This document shows positions 21,909 to 27,340 of a DNA stretch of 28,182 nt, one piece after another (within the stretch, counting starts at the first letter, position 1; each line of letters starts with the position of its first letter). The notes beneath the pieces are model-generated. The model made no database searches, had not been told where the DNA came from, and saw only the letters and a program-made list of their open reading frames with translations. Source of the DNA: a virus. Made by a program: the position numbers and the translations under genes. Location of the stretch: the IMG/VR virus record IMGVR_UViG_3300042448_001971, positions 1 through 28,182 of that record; one strand, given 5' to 3'.

Positions 21909-22089
21909 AGCTGTGCGCCCAGACCAATGTCTCGACCACTGCTCGCTCGGCGGAGGTGAGTTCTTCTTCTCGTGCCATGATGCTCATCATCTCGCCAATT
22001 ACCTCGTCGCGAGCTTCGCTCGGGTAATCCGCAACTGTCTCGAGAATGTCATTTGCAATCCGCTTGAGTCGCTTGTTCACTGTTGCCAT
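21907..22089 (-). CDS. Small helical protein, paralogue A (60 aa)
   Basis: Begins MATVNKRLKRIANDILETVA, then DYPSEARDEVIGEMMSIMAR and ends VVETLVWAHS. A paralogue lies at 27113-27292 (IAKDILADVSDYPAEVRDEA). A longer reading from a TTG inside the promoter is spurious; the ATG at 22089 has GAAGGGA before it. Function unknown. Confidence 0.75.
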   Translation of the reverse strand: MATVNKRLKRIANDILETVADYPSEARDEVIGEMMSIMAREEELTSAERAVVETLVWAHS

Positions 22090-22113
22090 AGGGTGTCCCT
22101 TCGTTATAAGATC

Positions 22114-22132
22114 ATTATACAAACTTTAGTTT
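22114..22132 (-). promoter_or_regulatory. Promoter element copy 9 (exact)
   Basis: Exact copy. The -10 ends 24 nt before the ATG at 22089. Confidence 0.85.
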
Positions 22133-22150
22133 GTAATTCCTGCCGGCGAG

Positions 22151-22306
22151 TTATCTGCCGGCGAGTTTGATTCGGAGGAGAGCGTTCACCTGACCGGGAG
22201 TCAGATTTCCGTACACCTCGAAGACGCGAACCATTTTGGCGCAGAAAGCGATTCCGCGTCGATTGGCGTAGGCAAAGTCGATTGCGATGTCGAAGTCCAT
22301 GTTCAT
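22151..22306 (-). CDS. Hypothetical protein, probably leaderless (51 aa)
   Basis: Begins MNMDFDIAIDFAYANRRGIA, then VRVFEVYGNLTPGQVNALLR and ends KLAGR. LTPGQVNALLRI resembles the short LTxxQxxAL helix seen in many phage small proteins. The ATG is 6 nt after the -10. The ending repeats TGCCGGCGAG (plus strand), which occurs at several gene ends or gaps here. Confidence 0.65.
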   Translation of the reverse strand: MNMDFDIAIDFAYANRRGIAFCAKMVRVFEVYGNLTPGQVNALLRIKLAGR

Positions 22307-22312
22307 GAGATC

Positions 22313-22331
22313 ATTATACAAACTTTAGTTT
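22313..22331 (-). promoter_or_regulatory. Promoter element copy 10 (exact)
   Basis: Exact copy. The -10 ends 6 nt before the ATG at 22306 (leaderless class). Confidence 0.85.
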
Positions 22332-22348
22332 GGCAGACGCCTTCCGCG

Positions 22349-22531
22349 TTACGCGGTGCGTTCACGTTCACGTTCGGCCAACTCTTTCACCAGTACGGCG
22401 CGTTGCGCAAGTAACTCAGGGGTGACGCCATTGACGCCCGCTTGCCAGTAGTTTCTATCAATCGCTGATTGAAGAAATAACACGTTTTCCAAAAGGGTGT
22501 TGAACTTGATTATGTTTTCGCTTGTTTCCAT
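22349..22531 (-). CDS. Helical hypothetical protein, probably leaderless (60 aa)
   Basis: Begins METSENIIKFNTLLENVLFL, then helical and ends with Arg/Glu-rich LAERERERTA. The first four codons and promoter match those of the gene at 27623-27817 (METS), although the rest differs. The stop is exactly in the loop of CCGCG-TTA-CGCGG (22344-22356). Function unknown. Confidence 0.7.
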   Translation of the reverse strand: METSENIIKFNTLLENVLFLQSAIDRNYWQAGVNGVTPELLAQRAVLVKELAERERERTA

Positions 22532-22537
22532 GAGATC

Positions 22538-22556
22538 ATTATACAAACTTTAGTTT
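22538..22556 (-). promoter_or_regulatory. Promoter element copy 11 (exact)
   Basis: Exact copy. The -10 ends 6 nt before the ATG at 22531 (leaderless class). Confidence 0.85.
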
Positions 22557-22559
22557 GAC

Positions 22560-23075
22560 TCAGCAGATTTGGAATCCGCCGCAGTCAACTAAAAACTCTG
22601 CAAACTCGCGAACGTTCTCGACAGTGAAAGGATAACTCGCTTCAAAGTGATCGACCATTCCTTCGCCATTACATGCGTTGCACCAGCCATGAGTGCGTCC
22701 AACCGCGATGGCGACGACGTCGTCAAGCGCCCGCGTCGGCATTCCCATGTCTTGCCCAACCGAGTCAGTGCGAATTCCGGTGCCCTCGCAGAGGTTGCAC
22801 GAGTGACGAGGGAGATCCGCAATGTGCTGATTATACGCGTCTTCATACTTCTTCGTGTTCCCGCTCCCAATCTCTGCAAAGAGTCGTTTGCCGAGAATTG
22901 TCGCATCTAACTTGCCAAGCCCATCGCCATCATTGTAGTGACCGCTAATGTCTTCGCAAAGATCTGGCGCTACCTCGATGCAGTAGTTCCAGAGTGGTCG
23001 CCAGTACCAAACGTTGTTGCGAAAGTACTCACCCTTCTCGCTTACAGCGTCTTTTCCGTATACATCCATTCCCAT
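22560..23075 (-). CDS. Conserved phage protein with two CxxCxGxG motifs (171 aa)
   Basis: Begins MGMDVYGKDAVSEKGEYFRN, then NVWYWRPLWNYC. Two DnaJ-like zinc motifs, CNLCEGTG at about residue 94 and CNACNGEG at about 132, flank a loop. The end reads PFTVENVREFAEFLVDCGGF. I recognise this architecture (MGxDVYG...YFRNNVWxWRPLW...CxxCxGxG) as a widespread phage family of unknown function. The paired motifs should fold into one zinc-binding unit. One of the longest genes in the small-gene region. AAGGA site and promoter copy 12. Confidence 0.85.
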   Translation of the reverse strand: MGMDVYGKDAVSEKGEYFRNNVWYWRPLWNYCIEVAPDLCEDISGHYNDGDGLGKLDATILGKRLFAEIGSGNTKKYEDAYNQHIADLPRHSCNLCEGTGIRTDSVGQDMGMPTRALDDVVAIAVGRTHGWCNACNGEGMVDHFEASYPFTVENVREFAEFLVDCGGFQIC

Positions 23076-23104
23076 TTTGTTGTCCTTCCGTATTTGATAA
23101 AGTC

Positions 23105-23123
23105 ATTATACAGACTTTAGTTC
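23105..23123 (-). promoter_or_regulatory. Promoter element copy 12 (variant)
   Basis: Variant GAACTAAAGTCTGTATAAT. The -10 ends 29 nt before the ATG at 23075. Confidence 0.75.
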
Positions 23124-23124
23124 T

Positions 23125-23310
23125 TTATCTTTTTGCAATGTGGCGAAGAAACTCTTCGAAGTCGTCCGCGTCAAGTTCGCTATCAAAAAGAAAGCCGTAT
23201 TGAAACGAGTCGCTTGCTCCGCCAGTTTCGCTCTCCGTAAAGAGAGTCACTCTCTTCGATCCGGGAAATCTATCGAACCCACGAATCTCAAGTCCTTCAA
23301 ACTTTGCCAT
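23125..23310 (-). CDS. Hypothetical protein (61 aa)
   Basis: Begins MAKFEGLEIRGFDRFPGSKR, then FQYGFLFDSELDADDFEEFL. It has an AAGGAG site and follows the 67-aa gene by 31 nt with no promoter element between, so the two form a bicistronic unit from copy 13. No family recognised. Confidence 0.7.
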   Translation of the reverse strand: MAKFEGLEIRGFDRFPGSKRVTLFTESETGGASDSFQYGFLFDSELDADDFEEFLRHIAKR

Positions 23311-23341
23311 CGCCTGCTCCTTCTTAGAAGAAGCATTTTAT

Positions 23342-23545
23342 CTAGGCAAATGGATTTGCTGTCTCACTTTGCGTTGGTCGCTTGAACGTTTCCGCATCAA
23401 CGCGGAACTTCTTCTTCGCAACGCTGACGTCGACACCGCGACCGGCAATCTCGACCTTGACATTCTTGCGAACTGTCTTTGCCGCTTTCTTGGCAACCTT
23501 GCGGGTTTTCTTTGATGTGAGGATCTTGAAGATCAATCGAAACAT
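23342..23545 (-). CDS. Small basic protein (67 aa)
   Basis: Begins MFRLIFKILTSKKTRKVAKK and continues with a Lys-rich helix AAKTVRKNVKVEIAGRGVDV. The strongly basic first half suggests nucleic-acid or membrane-surface binding. GAAAGGACA site and promoter copy 13. Confidence 0.7.
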   Translation of the reverse strand: MFRLIFKILTSKKTRKVAKKAAKTVRKNVKVEIAGRGVDVSVAKKKFRVDAETFKRPTQSETANPFA

Positions 23546-23571
23546 TGTGTTGTCCTTTCGTCGATAATGTC

Positions 23572-23590
23572 ATTATACAAACTTTAGTTT
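23572..23590 (-). promoter_or_regulatory. Promoter element copy 13 (exact)
   Basis: Exact copy. The -10 ends 26 nt before the ATG at 23545. Confidence 0.85.
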
Positions 23591-23597
23591 GATGCCA

Positions 23598-23615
23598 CCG
23601 GGACTTGCGTCCCGG
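23598..23615 (-). terminator. Strong intergenic hairpin terminator
   Basis: CCGGGAC-TTGC-GTCCCGG is a perfect 7-bp stem with a tetraloop, between the stop at 23630 and promoter copy 13. It separates two promoter-gene units. Confidence 0.65.
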
Positions 23616-23629
23616 CGACGTCGTTCGAG

Positions 23630-23824
23630 TTAGTCGAGTTCGTAGAACGGAAGACCGCGTTCGACCGCTGCCTTCACCGCGTCCGCCGCTGTCTCAAACG
23701 GGTAGATTTTTTCTGACCCATTTAGGAACGCGCGACGCAATTCCCAGTGGCCGAACTCTGACTGCACGATCTCGTATGGTCGGGCTGTTTGTGTTGGTGT
23801 CACGTTTTTCCTTTCGTCGTTCAT
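23630..23824 (-). CDS. Hypothetical protein (64 or 57 aa)
   Basis: From the ATG at 23824 the protein is MNDERKNVTPTQTARPYEIV, then GHWELRRAFLNGSEKIYPFE and a helix. Two starts are credible. The ATG lies 6 nt after the -10 (leaderless), while the GTG at 23803 has GACGAAAGGA before it like many neighbours. The sequence GAACGACGAAAGGA is thus both possible coding and possible ribosome site. No family recognised. Confidence 0.65.
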   Translation of the reverse strand: MNDERKNVTPTQTARPYEIVQSEFGHWELRRAFLNGSEKIYPFETAADAVKAAVERGLPFYELD

Positions 23825-23830
23825 GGAATC

Positions 23831-23849
23831 ATTATACAAACTTTAGTTT
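23831..23849 (-). promoter_or_regulatory. Promoter element copy 14 (exact)
   Basis: Exact copy. The -10 ends 6 nt before the ATG at 23824, or 27 nt before the GTG at 23803. Confidence 0.85.
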
Positions 23850-23869
23850 GTAAGTTGCTTGAATTATTG

Positions 23870-23974
23870 CTACTTCCCACGCTTTTTGTTGATAAACATT
23901 CCCGCAATCAAAAATGTCACAATCGCCCAAGCGATTGATGCAGCTGTATTGTAGAACTCGATGTGAAATTCCAT
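23870..23974 (-). CDS. Single-pass membrane microprotein, paralogue 2 (34 aa)
   Basis: The protein reads MEFHIEFYNTAASIAWAIVT then FLIAGMFINKKRGK. It is clearly related to the 34-aa protein at 16044-16148: same length, identical first ten residues, one membrane helix and a Lys-rich tail. GAAAGAGAG site, 44-nt leader with a CAGC/GCTG hairpin. Confidence 0.75.
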   Translation of the reverse strand: MEFHIEFYNTAASIAWAIVTFLIAGMFINKKRGK

Positions 23975-24018
23975 TTGTGTCTCTCTTTCGTTATTACCAG
24001 CAGGTTGCTGATAGGATC

Positions 24019-24037
24019 ATTATACAAACTTTAGTTT
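24019..24037 (-). promoter_or_regulatory. Promoter element copy 15 (exact)
   Basis: Exact copy. The -10 ends 44 nt before the ATG at 23974. Confidence 0.85.
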
Positions 24038-24038
24038 G

Positions 24039-24278
24039 TTAGTCGTAGCGATAATCTGGGATGTATGGTTCCCAGTCGAACTTGACGAGCGTCTCACACT
24101 CCGGGCAGACCGCTTCGACTTCGTGCCCACCGCAGGTAGGATCGACTGTCATGTCGGACTCTGTCCACTCGTGGTAGCACTCTTCGTTGTTGCATTGAAA
24201 CTCAATGTCAATCTCGATGTCGTTGTACCCGGGAATCATACTCTCGGTAACGCCATCTGGCATGTTGTATCCTGTCAT
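24039..24278 (-). CDS. Acidic zinc-ribbon protein (79 aa)
   Basis: Begins MTGYNMPDGVTESMIPGYND, then FQCNNEECYHEWTESDM, later TCGGHEVEAVCPECETLVKF. The CxxxxC and CPEC pairs form a likely C4 zinc ribbon. It is strongly acidic and ends YIPDYRYD. AAGGAAGG site, promoter copy 16. Small ribbons of this kind are frequent in phages; the partner is unknown. Confidence 0.75.
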   Translation of the reverse strand: MTGYNMPDGVTESMIPGYNDIEIDIEFQCNNEECYHEWTESDMTVDPTCGGHEVEAVCPECETLVKFDWEPYIPDYRYD

Positions 24279-24306
24279 TTTTTATTCCAACCTTCCTTGT
24301 GAGATC

Positions 24307-24325
24307 ATTATACAAACTTTAGAAA
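24307..24325 (-). promoter_or_regulatory. Promoter element copy 16 (variant)
   Basis: Variant TTTCTAAAGTTTGTATAAT, so the left arm of the inverted repeat is broken. The -10 ends 28 nt before the ATG at 24278. Confidence 0.75.
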
Positions 24326-24334
24326 GCGAAAGTG

Positions 24335-24523
24335 TCAGTCGCTGACCGGCTTCTCTTCTTCAACAACGATGAACTTTGCCGCATCGTGCGCCTCTGCCCA
24401 ACCTTCGAGCTTCGCCGCAATCGCTTCCGCGTCGTTCTTGTCGAGGATGTTTCGCCCAGACGGGATGTCTCGCGCTGGAACGTCTCCACGTGGTGGAGTT
24501 TGCCGAATGATTTTGTATGTCAT
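24335..24523 (-). CDS. Hypothetical protein, probably leaderless (62 aa)
   Basis: Begins MTYKIIRQTPPRGDVPARDI, then a helix with KLEGWAEAHDAAKFIVVEEE. The ATG lies 6 nt after the -10 of promoter copy 17. The stop lies in a GTCAG-TCG-CTGAC hairpin (24334-24346). No family recognised. Confidence 0.7.
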   Translation of the reverse strand: MTYKIIRQTPPRGDVPARDIPSGRNILDKNDAEAIAAKLEGWAEAHDAAKFIVVEEEKPVSD

Positions 24524-24529
24524 GTTGTC

Positions 24530-24548
24530 ATTATACTTTCTTTAGTTC
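24530..24548 (-). promoter_or_regulatory. Promoter element copy 17 (variant)
   Basis: Variant GAACTAAAGAAAGTATAAT, without the right arm of the inverted repeat but with a perfect -10. It ends 6 nt before the ATG at 24523. The same bases encode the last codons and TAA stop of the upstream gene. Confidence 0.75.
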
Positions 24549-24779
24549 TTTAGAATCTTCTTGCGCAGCTCGATTCTCTCTGTTTTTCACTCCGCCTCTG
24601 CCGGCGATCTCTTTTGCGAGATCCGCTTCTCGGAGAGCGAACTCGAGCGCAGACTCTGCCGCAACAAACGCTTCGCGCATCTTCGCATCGAGCCACGCTT
24701 CTCTCTTGTCCGCAGTAATGCGCTGCATTCGCACTGCGCAGAAAGCGATGCGCAGCGCTGACGAGTTCAGATCACTCAT
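24531..24779 (-). CDS. Helical hypothetical protein (82 aa)
   Basis: Begins MSDLNSSALRIAFCAVRMQR and is helical and Ala/Glu/Arg-rich throughout (AAESALEFALREADLAKEIA). The last codons, ELKKV and TAA, are read through promoter copy 17, with the stop within its TATAAT. The ATG at 24779 overlaps the upstream zinc-ribbon gene by 8 nt. No family recognised. Confidence 0.65.
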   Translation of the reverse strand: MSDLNSSALRIAFCAVRMQRITADKREAWLDAKMREAFVAAESALEFALREADLAKEIAGRGGVKNRENRAAQEDSKELKKV

Positions 24780-24939
24780 CTTCGTCAACTATGTATCCGC
24801 AATTTTCGCAGTTAGGCTCGTAACCGCGAATTCCTTCTTCACACTCTGGGCAGAGATGACAGCCGCAGTCGCGATTGTACTTATCGCAGACTTCGCACTT
24901 GCCATTGTCGTTCTTTGGCGCCACTTCAAGATCCATCAT
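24772..24939 (-). CDS. Small zinc-ribbon protein (55 aa)
   Basis: Begins MMDLEVAPKNDNGKCEVCDK then NRDCGCHLCPECEEGIRGYE and CENCGYIVDEDE. Several CxxC pairs suggest one or two zinc sites (rubredoxin-like or double ribbon). I use the ATG at 24939 with AAGGAAAAA before it, rather than a far-upstream start in the leader. First gene of a two-gene unit from copy 18. Confidence 0.7.
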   Translation of the reverse strand: MMDLEVAPKNDNGKCEVCDKYNRDCGCHLCPECEEGIRGYEPNCENCGYIVDEDE

Positions 24940-24964
24940 TTTTTCCTTCCACCTTGTAAAGACC

Positions 24965-24983
24965 ATTATACAAACTTTAGTTT
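24965..24983 (-). promoter_or_regulatory. Promoter element copy 18 (exact)
   Basis: Exact copy. The -10 ends 25 nt before the ATG at 24939, and it overlaps the stop codon of the upstream 86-aa gene. Confidence 0.85.
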
Positions 24984-25242
24984 AGATCTCCACTGCTTCT
25001 TCTCTAAACTCTTCTTCCCACATCGCCGCATCATCTGCGCAATACCATTCCGCAAACTCCGCAATCTGAGTTTCCGGCAGCACCACTTCGATTGTTGGCC
25101 AACCGCCTCCAAATCCCACTAACCTTACGATTCTTACGAAAACGTCCGGCATCGCTTTACCCAGGCGTTCAAGCACTTCCTCGAAAGTTTCGTCTTCAAA
25201 CGCGACGTCTGTTTCGAACTTAACCATCTTTACTTTTTCCAT
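24982..25242 (-). CDS. Acidic hypothetical protein (86 aa)
   Basis: Begins MEKVKMVKFETDVAFEDETF, then VFVRIVRLVGFGGGWPTIEV and an acidic end EEEFREEAVEI. It is a compact alpha/beta pattern. The ATG at 25242 has GAAGGACG before it. The TAA stop sits at the edge of promoter copy 18. No family recognised. Confidence 0.7.
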   Translation of the reverse strand: MEKVKMVKFETDVAFEDETFEEVLERLGKAMPDVFVRIVRLVGFGGGWPTIEVVLPETQIAEFAEWYCADDAAMWEEEFREEAVEI

Positions 25243-25266
25243 TATTTCGTCCTTCCGTATGGGATC

Positions 25267-25285
25267 ATTATACAAACTTTAGTTT
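25267..25285 (-). promoter_or_regulatory. Promoter element copy 19 (exact)
   Basis: Exact copy. The -10 ends 24 nt before the ATG at 25242. Confidence 0.85.
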
Positions 25286-25300
25286 CAGGCTTTCGCCCTT

Positions 25301-25474
25301 TCAGCTACCGTACTCATCACGCGCTATCATCATCGCCGCATCATGCCCAACTTCTTCGACGTCTCCCAACCAGCTGCCAAACATAACCGGACAATCCATC
25401 GCCAACGCTTCGGCCAACTCTTCTGCCGAACACTTCACTTCGCGCTCGACTCCTGCCCACATTACTTTCACCAT
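25301..25474 (-). CDS. Hypothetical protein (57 aa)
   Basis: Begins MVKVMWAGVEREVKCSAEEL, then EALAMDCPVMFGSWLGDVEE, with helix and strand alternating. The ATG at 25474 follows GGAAGGCG. The frame reading back into the promoter (a TTG in its -10) is spurious. No family recognised. Confidence 0.65.
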   Translation of the reverse strand: MVKVMWAGVEREVKCSAEELAEALAMDCPVMFGSWLGDVEEVGHDAAMMIARDEYGS

Positions 25475-25507
25475 TATTTTCGCCTTCCGTATTTGCCGTA
25501 CGAGATC

Positions 25508-25526
25508 ATTATACAAACTTTAGTTT
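25508..25526 (-). promoter_or_regulatory. Promoter element copy 20 (exact)
   Basis: Exact copy. The -10 ends 33 nt before the ATG at 25474. Confidence 0.85.
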
Positions 25527-25551
25527 TAGAATGTCAGCAGGTGCGAAGACG

Positions 25552-25827
25552 TTAGTCGAGATCGTCGTAGCCGTAGTCGGCGGCGTCGCTGAGGTGGTCG
25601 CTGAGCTCGCTGATGCCGTATTTGCGGAAAATGTTGCGCAAGTCGTCGTTAGTGAGGTGGGCTGGGAAGTGAGTGTCGAAGCTGACGTCGGCATGCTCGT
25701 TGTTGCTGTACTCGGTGAAGGTGAAGTTTGAAAATGTAAATGAGTGCTCAATGCCGGCGGCAAAAAGAGGCTCGAGGTTGTCGGCTGTAAATTGTGCTGT
25801 AATGTTCATGTGCGGTGTGGTGTTCAT
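25552..25827 (-). CDS. Hypothetical protein, probably leaderless (91 aa)
   Basis: Begins MNTTPHMNITAQFTADNLEP, then HSFTFSNFTFTEYSNNEHAD and LRNIFRKYGISELSDHL. It is Thr/Phe/Asn-rich with several strands and a C-terminal helix. The ATG is 7 nt after the -10. Its base use is more T/A rich in wobble positions than its neighbours. Function unknown. Confidence 0.7.
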   Translation of the reverse strand: MNTTPHMNITAQFTADNLEPLFAAGIEHSFTFSNFTFTEYSNNEHADVSFDTHFPAHLTNDDLRNIFRKYGISELSDHLSDAADYGYDDLD

Positions 25828-25834
25828 AAATGCT

Positions 25835-25853
25835 ATTATACAAACTTTAGTTT
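25835..25853 (-). promoter_or_regulatory. Promoter element copy 21 (exact)
   Basis: Exact copy. The -10 ends 7 nt before the ATG at 25827 (leaderless class). Confidence 0.85.
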
Positions 25854-25888
25854 TTCACAGCCTGCCGGCGAGGGTCGCGCCTTGCGCG

Positions 25889-25999
25889 TTACTCCTCACA
25901 CTCCCACTCTTCTTCTGCTGCAGCCTCTGCCGCTCCCGCGGCGTGGTGACCTTGGAGGTCATCGCGCTCATCGTAATCCCAATCGTATTCACGTCCCAT
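25889..25999 (-). CDS. Acidic microprotein (36 aa)
   Basis: The protein reads MGREYDWDYDERDDLQGHHA, then an Ala/Glu-rich tail. It is highly acidic and may be disordered. AAGGAGAACC site before the ATG and promoter copy 22 upstream. CGCGC and GCGCG bases at the stop can form a small hairpin. The position in a promoter-gene unit supports it despite its length. Confidence 0.6.
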   Translation of the reverse strand: MGREYDWDYDERDDLQGHHAAGAAEAAAEEEWECEE

Positions 26000-26027
26000 T
26001 TGGTTCTCCTTTGTTGTTGTTAAAGTC

Positions 26028-26046
26028 ATTATACAAACTTTAGTTT
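26028..26046 (-). promoter_or_regulatory. Promoter element copy 22 (exact)
   Basis: Exact copy at one end of the 276-bp duplication. The -10 ends 28 nt before the ATG at 25999. Confidence 0.85.
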
Positions 26047-26052
26047 CACGAT

Positions 26053-26068
26053 CCGCCCCGAAGGGCGG
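26053..26068 (-). terminator. Hairpin with UUCG loop (terminator)
   Basis: The minus strand reads CCGCCC-TTCG-GGGCGG, a 6-bp GC stem closed by the very stable C(UUCG)G loop. It lies between the stop at 26078 and promoter copy 22. Confidence 0.6.
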
Positions 26069-26077
26069 GCCAGCGCG

Positions 26078-26236
26078 TTAGCGCTTGGCCACCCGCACCT
26101 CGAGGTTCTGGCGGGCCTGGGCTGGCTGGTTAACCCACCAGGCGTTGCAGGCGCTCTTGGAGCCTACGAAGTCGATGCACTTCGTTGTGAGGTTGAATAC
26201 CTCGTGAAGGCGGGTTGATGGCTTTCCTCCGAGCAT
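26078..26236 (-). CDS. Hypothetical protein, duplicated gene copy 1 (52 aa)
   Basis: Begins MLGGKPSTRLHEVFNLTTKC, then IDFVGSKSACNAWWVNQPAQ and ends VRVAKR. It has GAAAGGACC before the ATG and a 44-nt leader with a CAGCC/GGCTG-like hairpin. The stop lies in an AGCGC-GTTA-GCGCT hairpin. An identical gene is at 27366-27524. No family recognised. Confidence 0.7.
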   Translation of the reverse strand: MLGGKPSTRLHEVFNLTTKCIDFVGSKSACNAWWVNQPAQARQNLEVRVAKR

Positions 26237-26280
26237 GTCGGGTCCTTTCGTCGTTACCAGCCACCGCGGCTGATATGATC

Positions 26281-26299
26281 ATTATACAAACTTTAGTTT
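26281..26299 (-). promoter_or_regulatory. Promoter element copy 23 (exact)
   Basis: Exact copy. The -10 ends 44 nt before the ATG at 26236. Confidence 0.85.
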
Positions 26300-26324
26300 T
26301 ACGGAATGGGCGATGGCCGGCGCG

Positions 26325-26555
26325 TTATGCGGCGAGCGCAGCGTAGACGTTTGGGTAGACGCCGAAGGCGTTAGCAAGTTGGTCGGCAGTGAACGTGATC
26401 GAAGTGTCATGATCGTAGTTGTACGTGATCGTGAAGGTGTTGTCGTTGTTATTGGCGATTGTTAAGATTTTGTCGCTGTACGTAGTTGTGAAGGTGACGT
26501 AAGTAATTGGTGAATCGTTGTCGATGTTGATGATGGTCGCAGTTGCTGTTGTCAT
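26325..26555 (-). CDS. Thr/Asn-rich beta protein (76 aa)
   Basis: Begins MTTATATIINIDNDSPITYV, then TTYSDKILTIANNNDNTFTI and ends with a short helix. It is strongly beta and Thr/Asn/Asp-rich, like the 91-aa protein at 25552-25827, whose TFSNFTFTEY has a similar flavour. GAGGGAG site, promoter copy 24. Function unknown. Confidence 0.7.
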   Translation of the reverse strand: MTTATATIINIDNDSPITYVTFTTTYSDKILTIANNNDNTFTITYNYDHDTSITFTADQLANAFGVYPNVYAALAA

Positions 26556-26579
26556 GTTGTACTCCCTCGGTATGAGATT

Positions 26580-26598
26580 ATTATACAAACTTTAGTTT
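26580..26598 (-). promoter_or_regulatory. Promoter element copy 24 (exact)
   Basis: Exact copy. The -10 ends 24 nt before the ATG at 26555. Confidence 0.85.
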
Positions 26599-26665
26599 TC
26601 ACCGCAGGCGAGTTGCTACCCGGATGGCTGACCATTTAAGGTCAACCACCCGAGTTACGCTCTAG

Positions 26666-26680
26666 GCCGTCTTAGACGGC
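26666..26680 (-). terminator. Hairpin with the stop codon as its loop
   Basis: GCCGTC-TTA-GACGGC is a perfect 6-bp stem whose three-base loop is exactly the stop codon of the WGR-like gene. Confidence 0.6.
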
Positions 26681-26923
26681 GTAGGCGATCTCGTATCCGC
26701 CGGATACCTTTGCATCCAGCTTCTCATACGCGGCGGCGAGTGCGCCCTGCTCAGTGCGGAATGAGCGTACTTGGGTCTGTCGGCGCGCCATTTCAGCCAT
26801 GCCCCATGAGAAGGTGACTGTGCAACCATCGACTACGATCTCATACACTTTCTTCTTACCGCTCTGACCGCGTCCCATTGGGCCGGAGTCGCTTGCCTTG
26901 AGGAGTGCCCATTTGCGATTCAT
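26672..26923 (-). CDS. WGR-like domain protein (83 aa)
   Basis: Begins MNRKWALLKASDSGPMGRGQ, then KKVYEIVVDGCTVTFSWGMA, QVRSFRTEQGALAAAYEKLD and ends VSGGYEIAYAV. The order (strand, FSWG, strand, AxxxxxKLxxKxxxGY) fits a WGR domain, a nucleic-acid-binding fold known from PARPs and bacterial proteins, but the Arg of WGR is replaced by Met. The length is right for a stand-alone WGR. GAAAGGACA site, promoter copy 25. Confidence 0.7.
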   Translation of the reverse strand: MNRKWALLKASDSGPMGRGQSGKKKVYEIVVDGCTVTFSWGMAEMARRQTQVRSFRTEQGALAAAYEKLDAKVSGGYEIAYAV

Positions 26924-26965
26924 TATTTGTCCTTTCGTCGCTACCAGCGTTGTGCTGATAAGTTC

Positions 26966-26984
26966 ATTATACAAACTTTAGTTT
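26966..26984 (-). promoter_or_regulatory. Promoter element copy 25 (exact)
   Basis: Exact copy. The -10 ends 42 nt before the ATG at 26923. Confidence 0.85.
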
Positions 26985-27073
26985 TGTATTTTGAGTGCCC
27001 TAGGTCTATTTCCCCGGGCCAGGGATTCACGCCTAGGCGGCGTAACTATTTGGTTGACCTAACCAATAAAAAC
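26985..27073 (-). ncRNA. Candidate small structured RNA (orphan promoter product)
   Basis: Promoter copy 26 points into this 89-bp stretch, which has no credible ORF (the longest ATG frame is 9 codons) and ends at promoter copy 25. The minus strand can form TTGGTT-AGGTC-AACCAA and ACGCC-GCCTA-GGCGT hairpins, then pairings around CCCTGG, CCCGGGG and CCTAGGG. It is not a tRNA: no T-arm or anticodon arm fits. It could be a small RNA, or the remains of a gene lost from its promoter unit. Confidence 0.4.
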
Positions 27074-27092
27074 ATTATACAAACTTTAGTTT
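27074..27092 (-). promoter_or_regulatory. Promoter element copy 26 (exact, orphan)
   Basis: Exact copy, followed on the minus strand by no protein-coding gene before the next element at 26984. Confidence 0.85.
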
Positions 27093-27112
27093 TTGCACCG
27101 AGGTGCGACCAG

Positions 27113-27292
27113 CTATCTGCTGGCCGACACCGCGATGTAGAGCTGGCTTGTCTCAGCCGCACTGAGGCCTTCGTCTTCGACCCAGATGCGAATCATCTCG
27201 TCCAGCGCCTCGTCCCGCACTTCCGCTGGGTAATCGCTCACGTCCGCCAGGATGTCCTTGGCGATCTGGCGTATCTGTTTCTGTGTTTTCAT
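27113..27292 (-). CDS. Small helical protein, paralogue B (59 aa)
   Basis: Begins MKTQKQIRQIAKDILADVSD, then YPAEVRDEALDEMIRIWVED. It is a paralogue of the 60-aa protein at 21907-22089 (shared IAxDIL, DYPxExRDE and LSAAE/LTSAE). An out-of-frame ATG 5 nt upstream meets a stop at once, so 27292 is the start. The TAG stop lies within a CCAGC/GCTGG hairpin (27109-27123). Confidence 0.7.
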   Translation of the reverse strand: MKTQKQIRQIAKDILADVSDYPAEVRDEALDEMIRIWVEDEGLSAAETSQLYIAVSASR

Positions 27293-27315
27293 TTCATGTC
27301 CTTCCGTACAAGATC

Positions 27316-27334
27316 ATTATACAAACTTTAGTTT
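27316..27334 (-). promoter_or_regulatory. Promoter element copy 27 (exact)
   Basis: Exact copy at one end of the second 276-bp repeat unit. The -10 ends 23 nt before the ATG at 27292. Confidence 0.85.
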
Positions 27335-27340
27335 CACGAT

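Larger units (their letters stand above)
26026..26301. repeat. 276-bp exact duplication, copy 1
   Basis: Identical by eye to 27314-27589. It spans from one promoter element, through a terminator hairpin and a 52-aa gene with its leader, to the next promoter element. The endpoints fall in the 19-bp elements, as expected if recombination between them created the copy. Confidence 0.85.

Noticed and set aside
26985-27073. tRNA gene
   Set aside because: Hairpins are present but no acceptor stem, anticodon arm or GGTTCGA-type T-arm can be fitted on either strand. I found no tRNA elsewhere in the window either.
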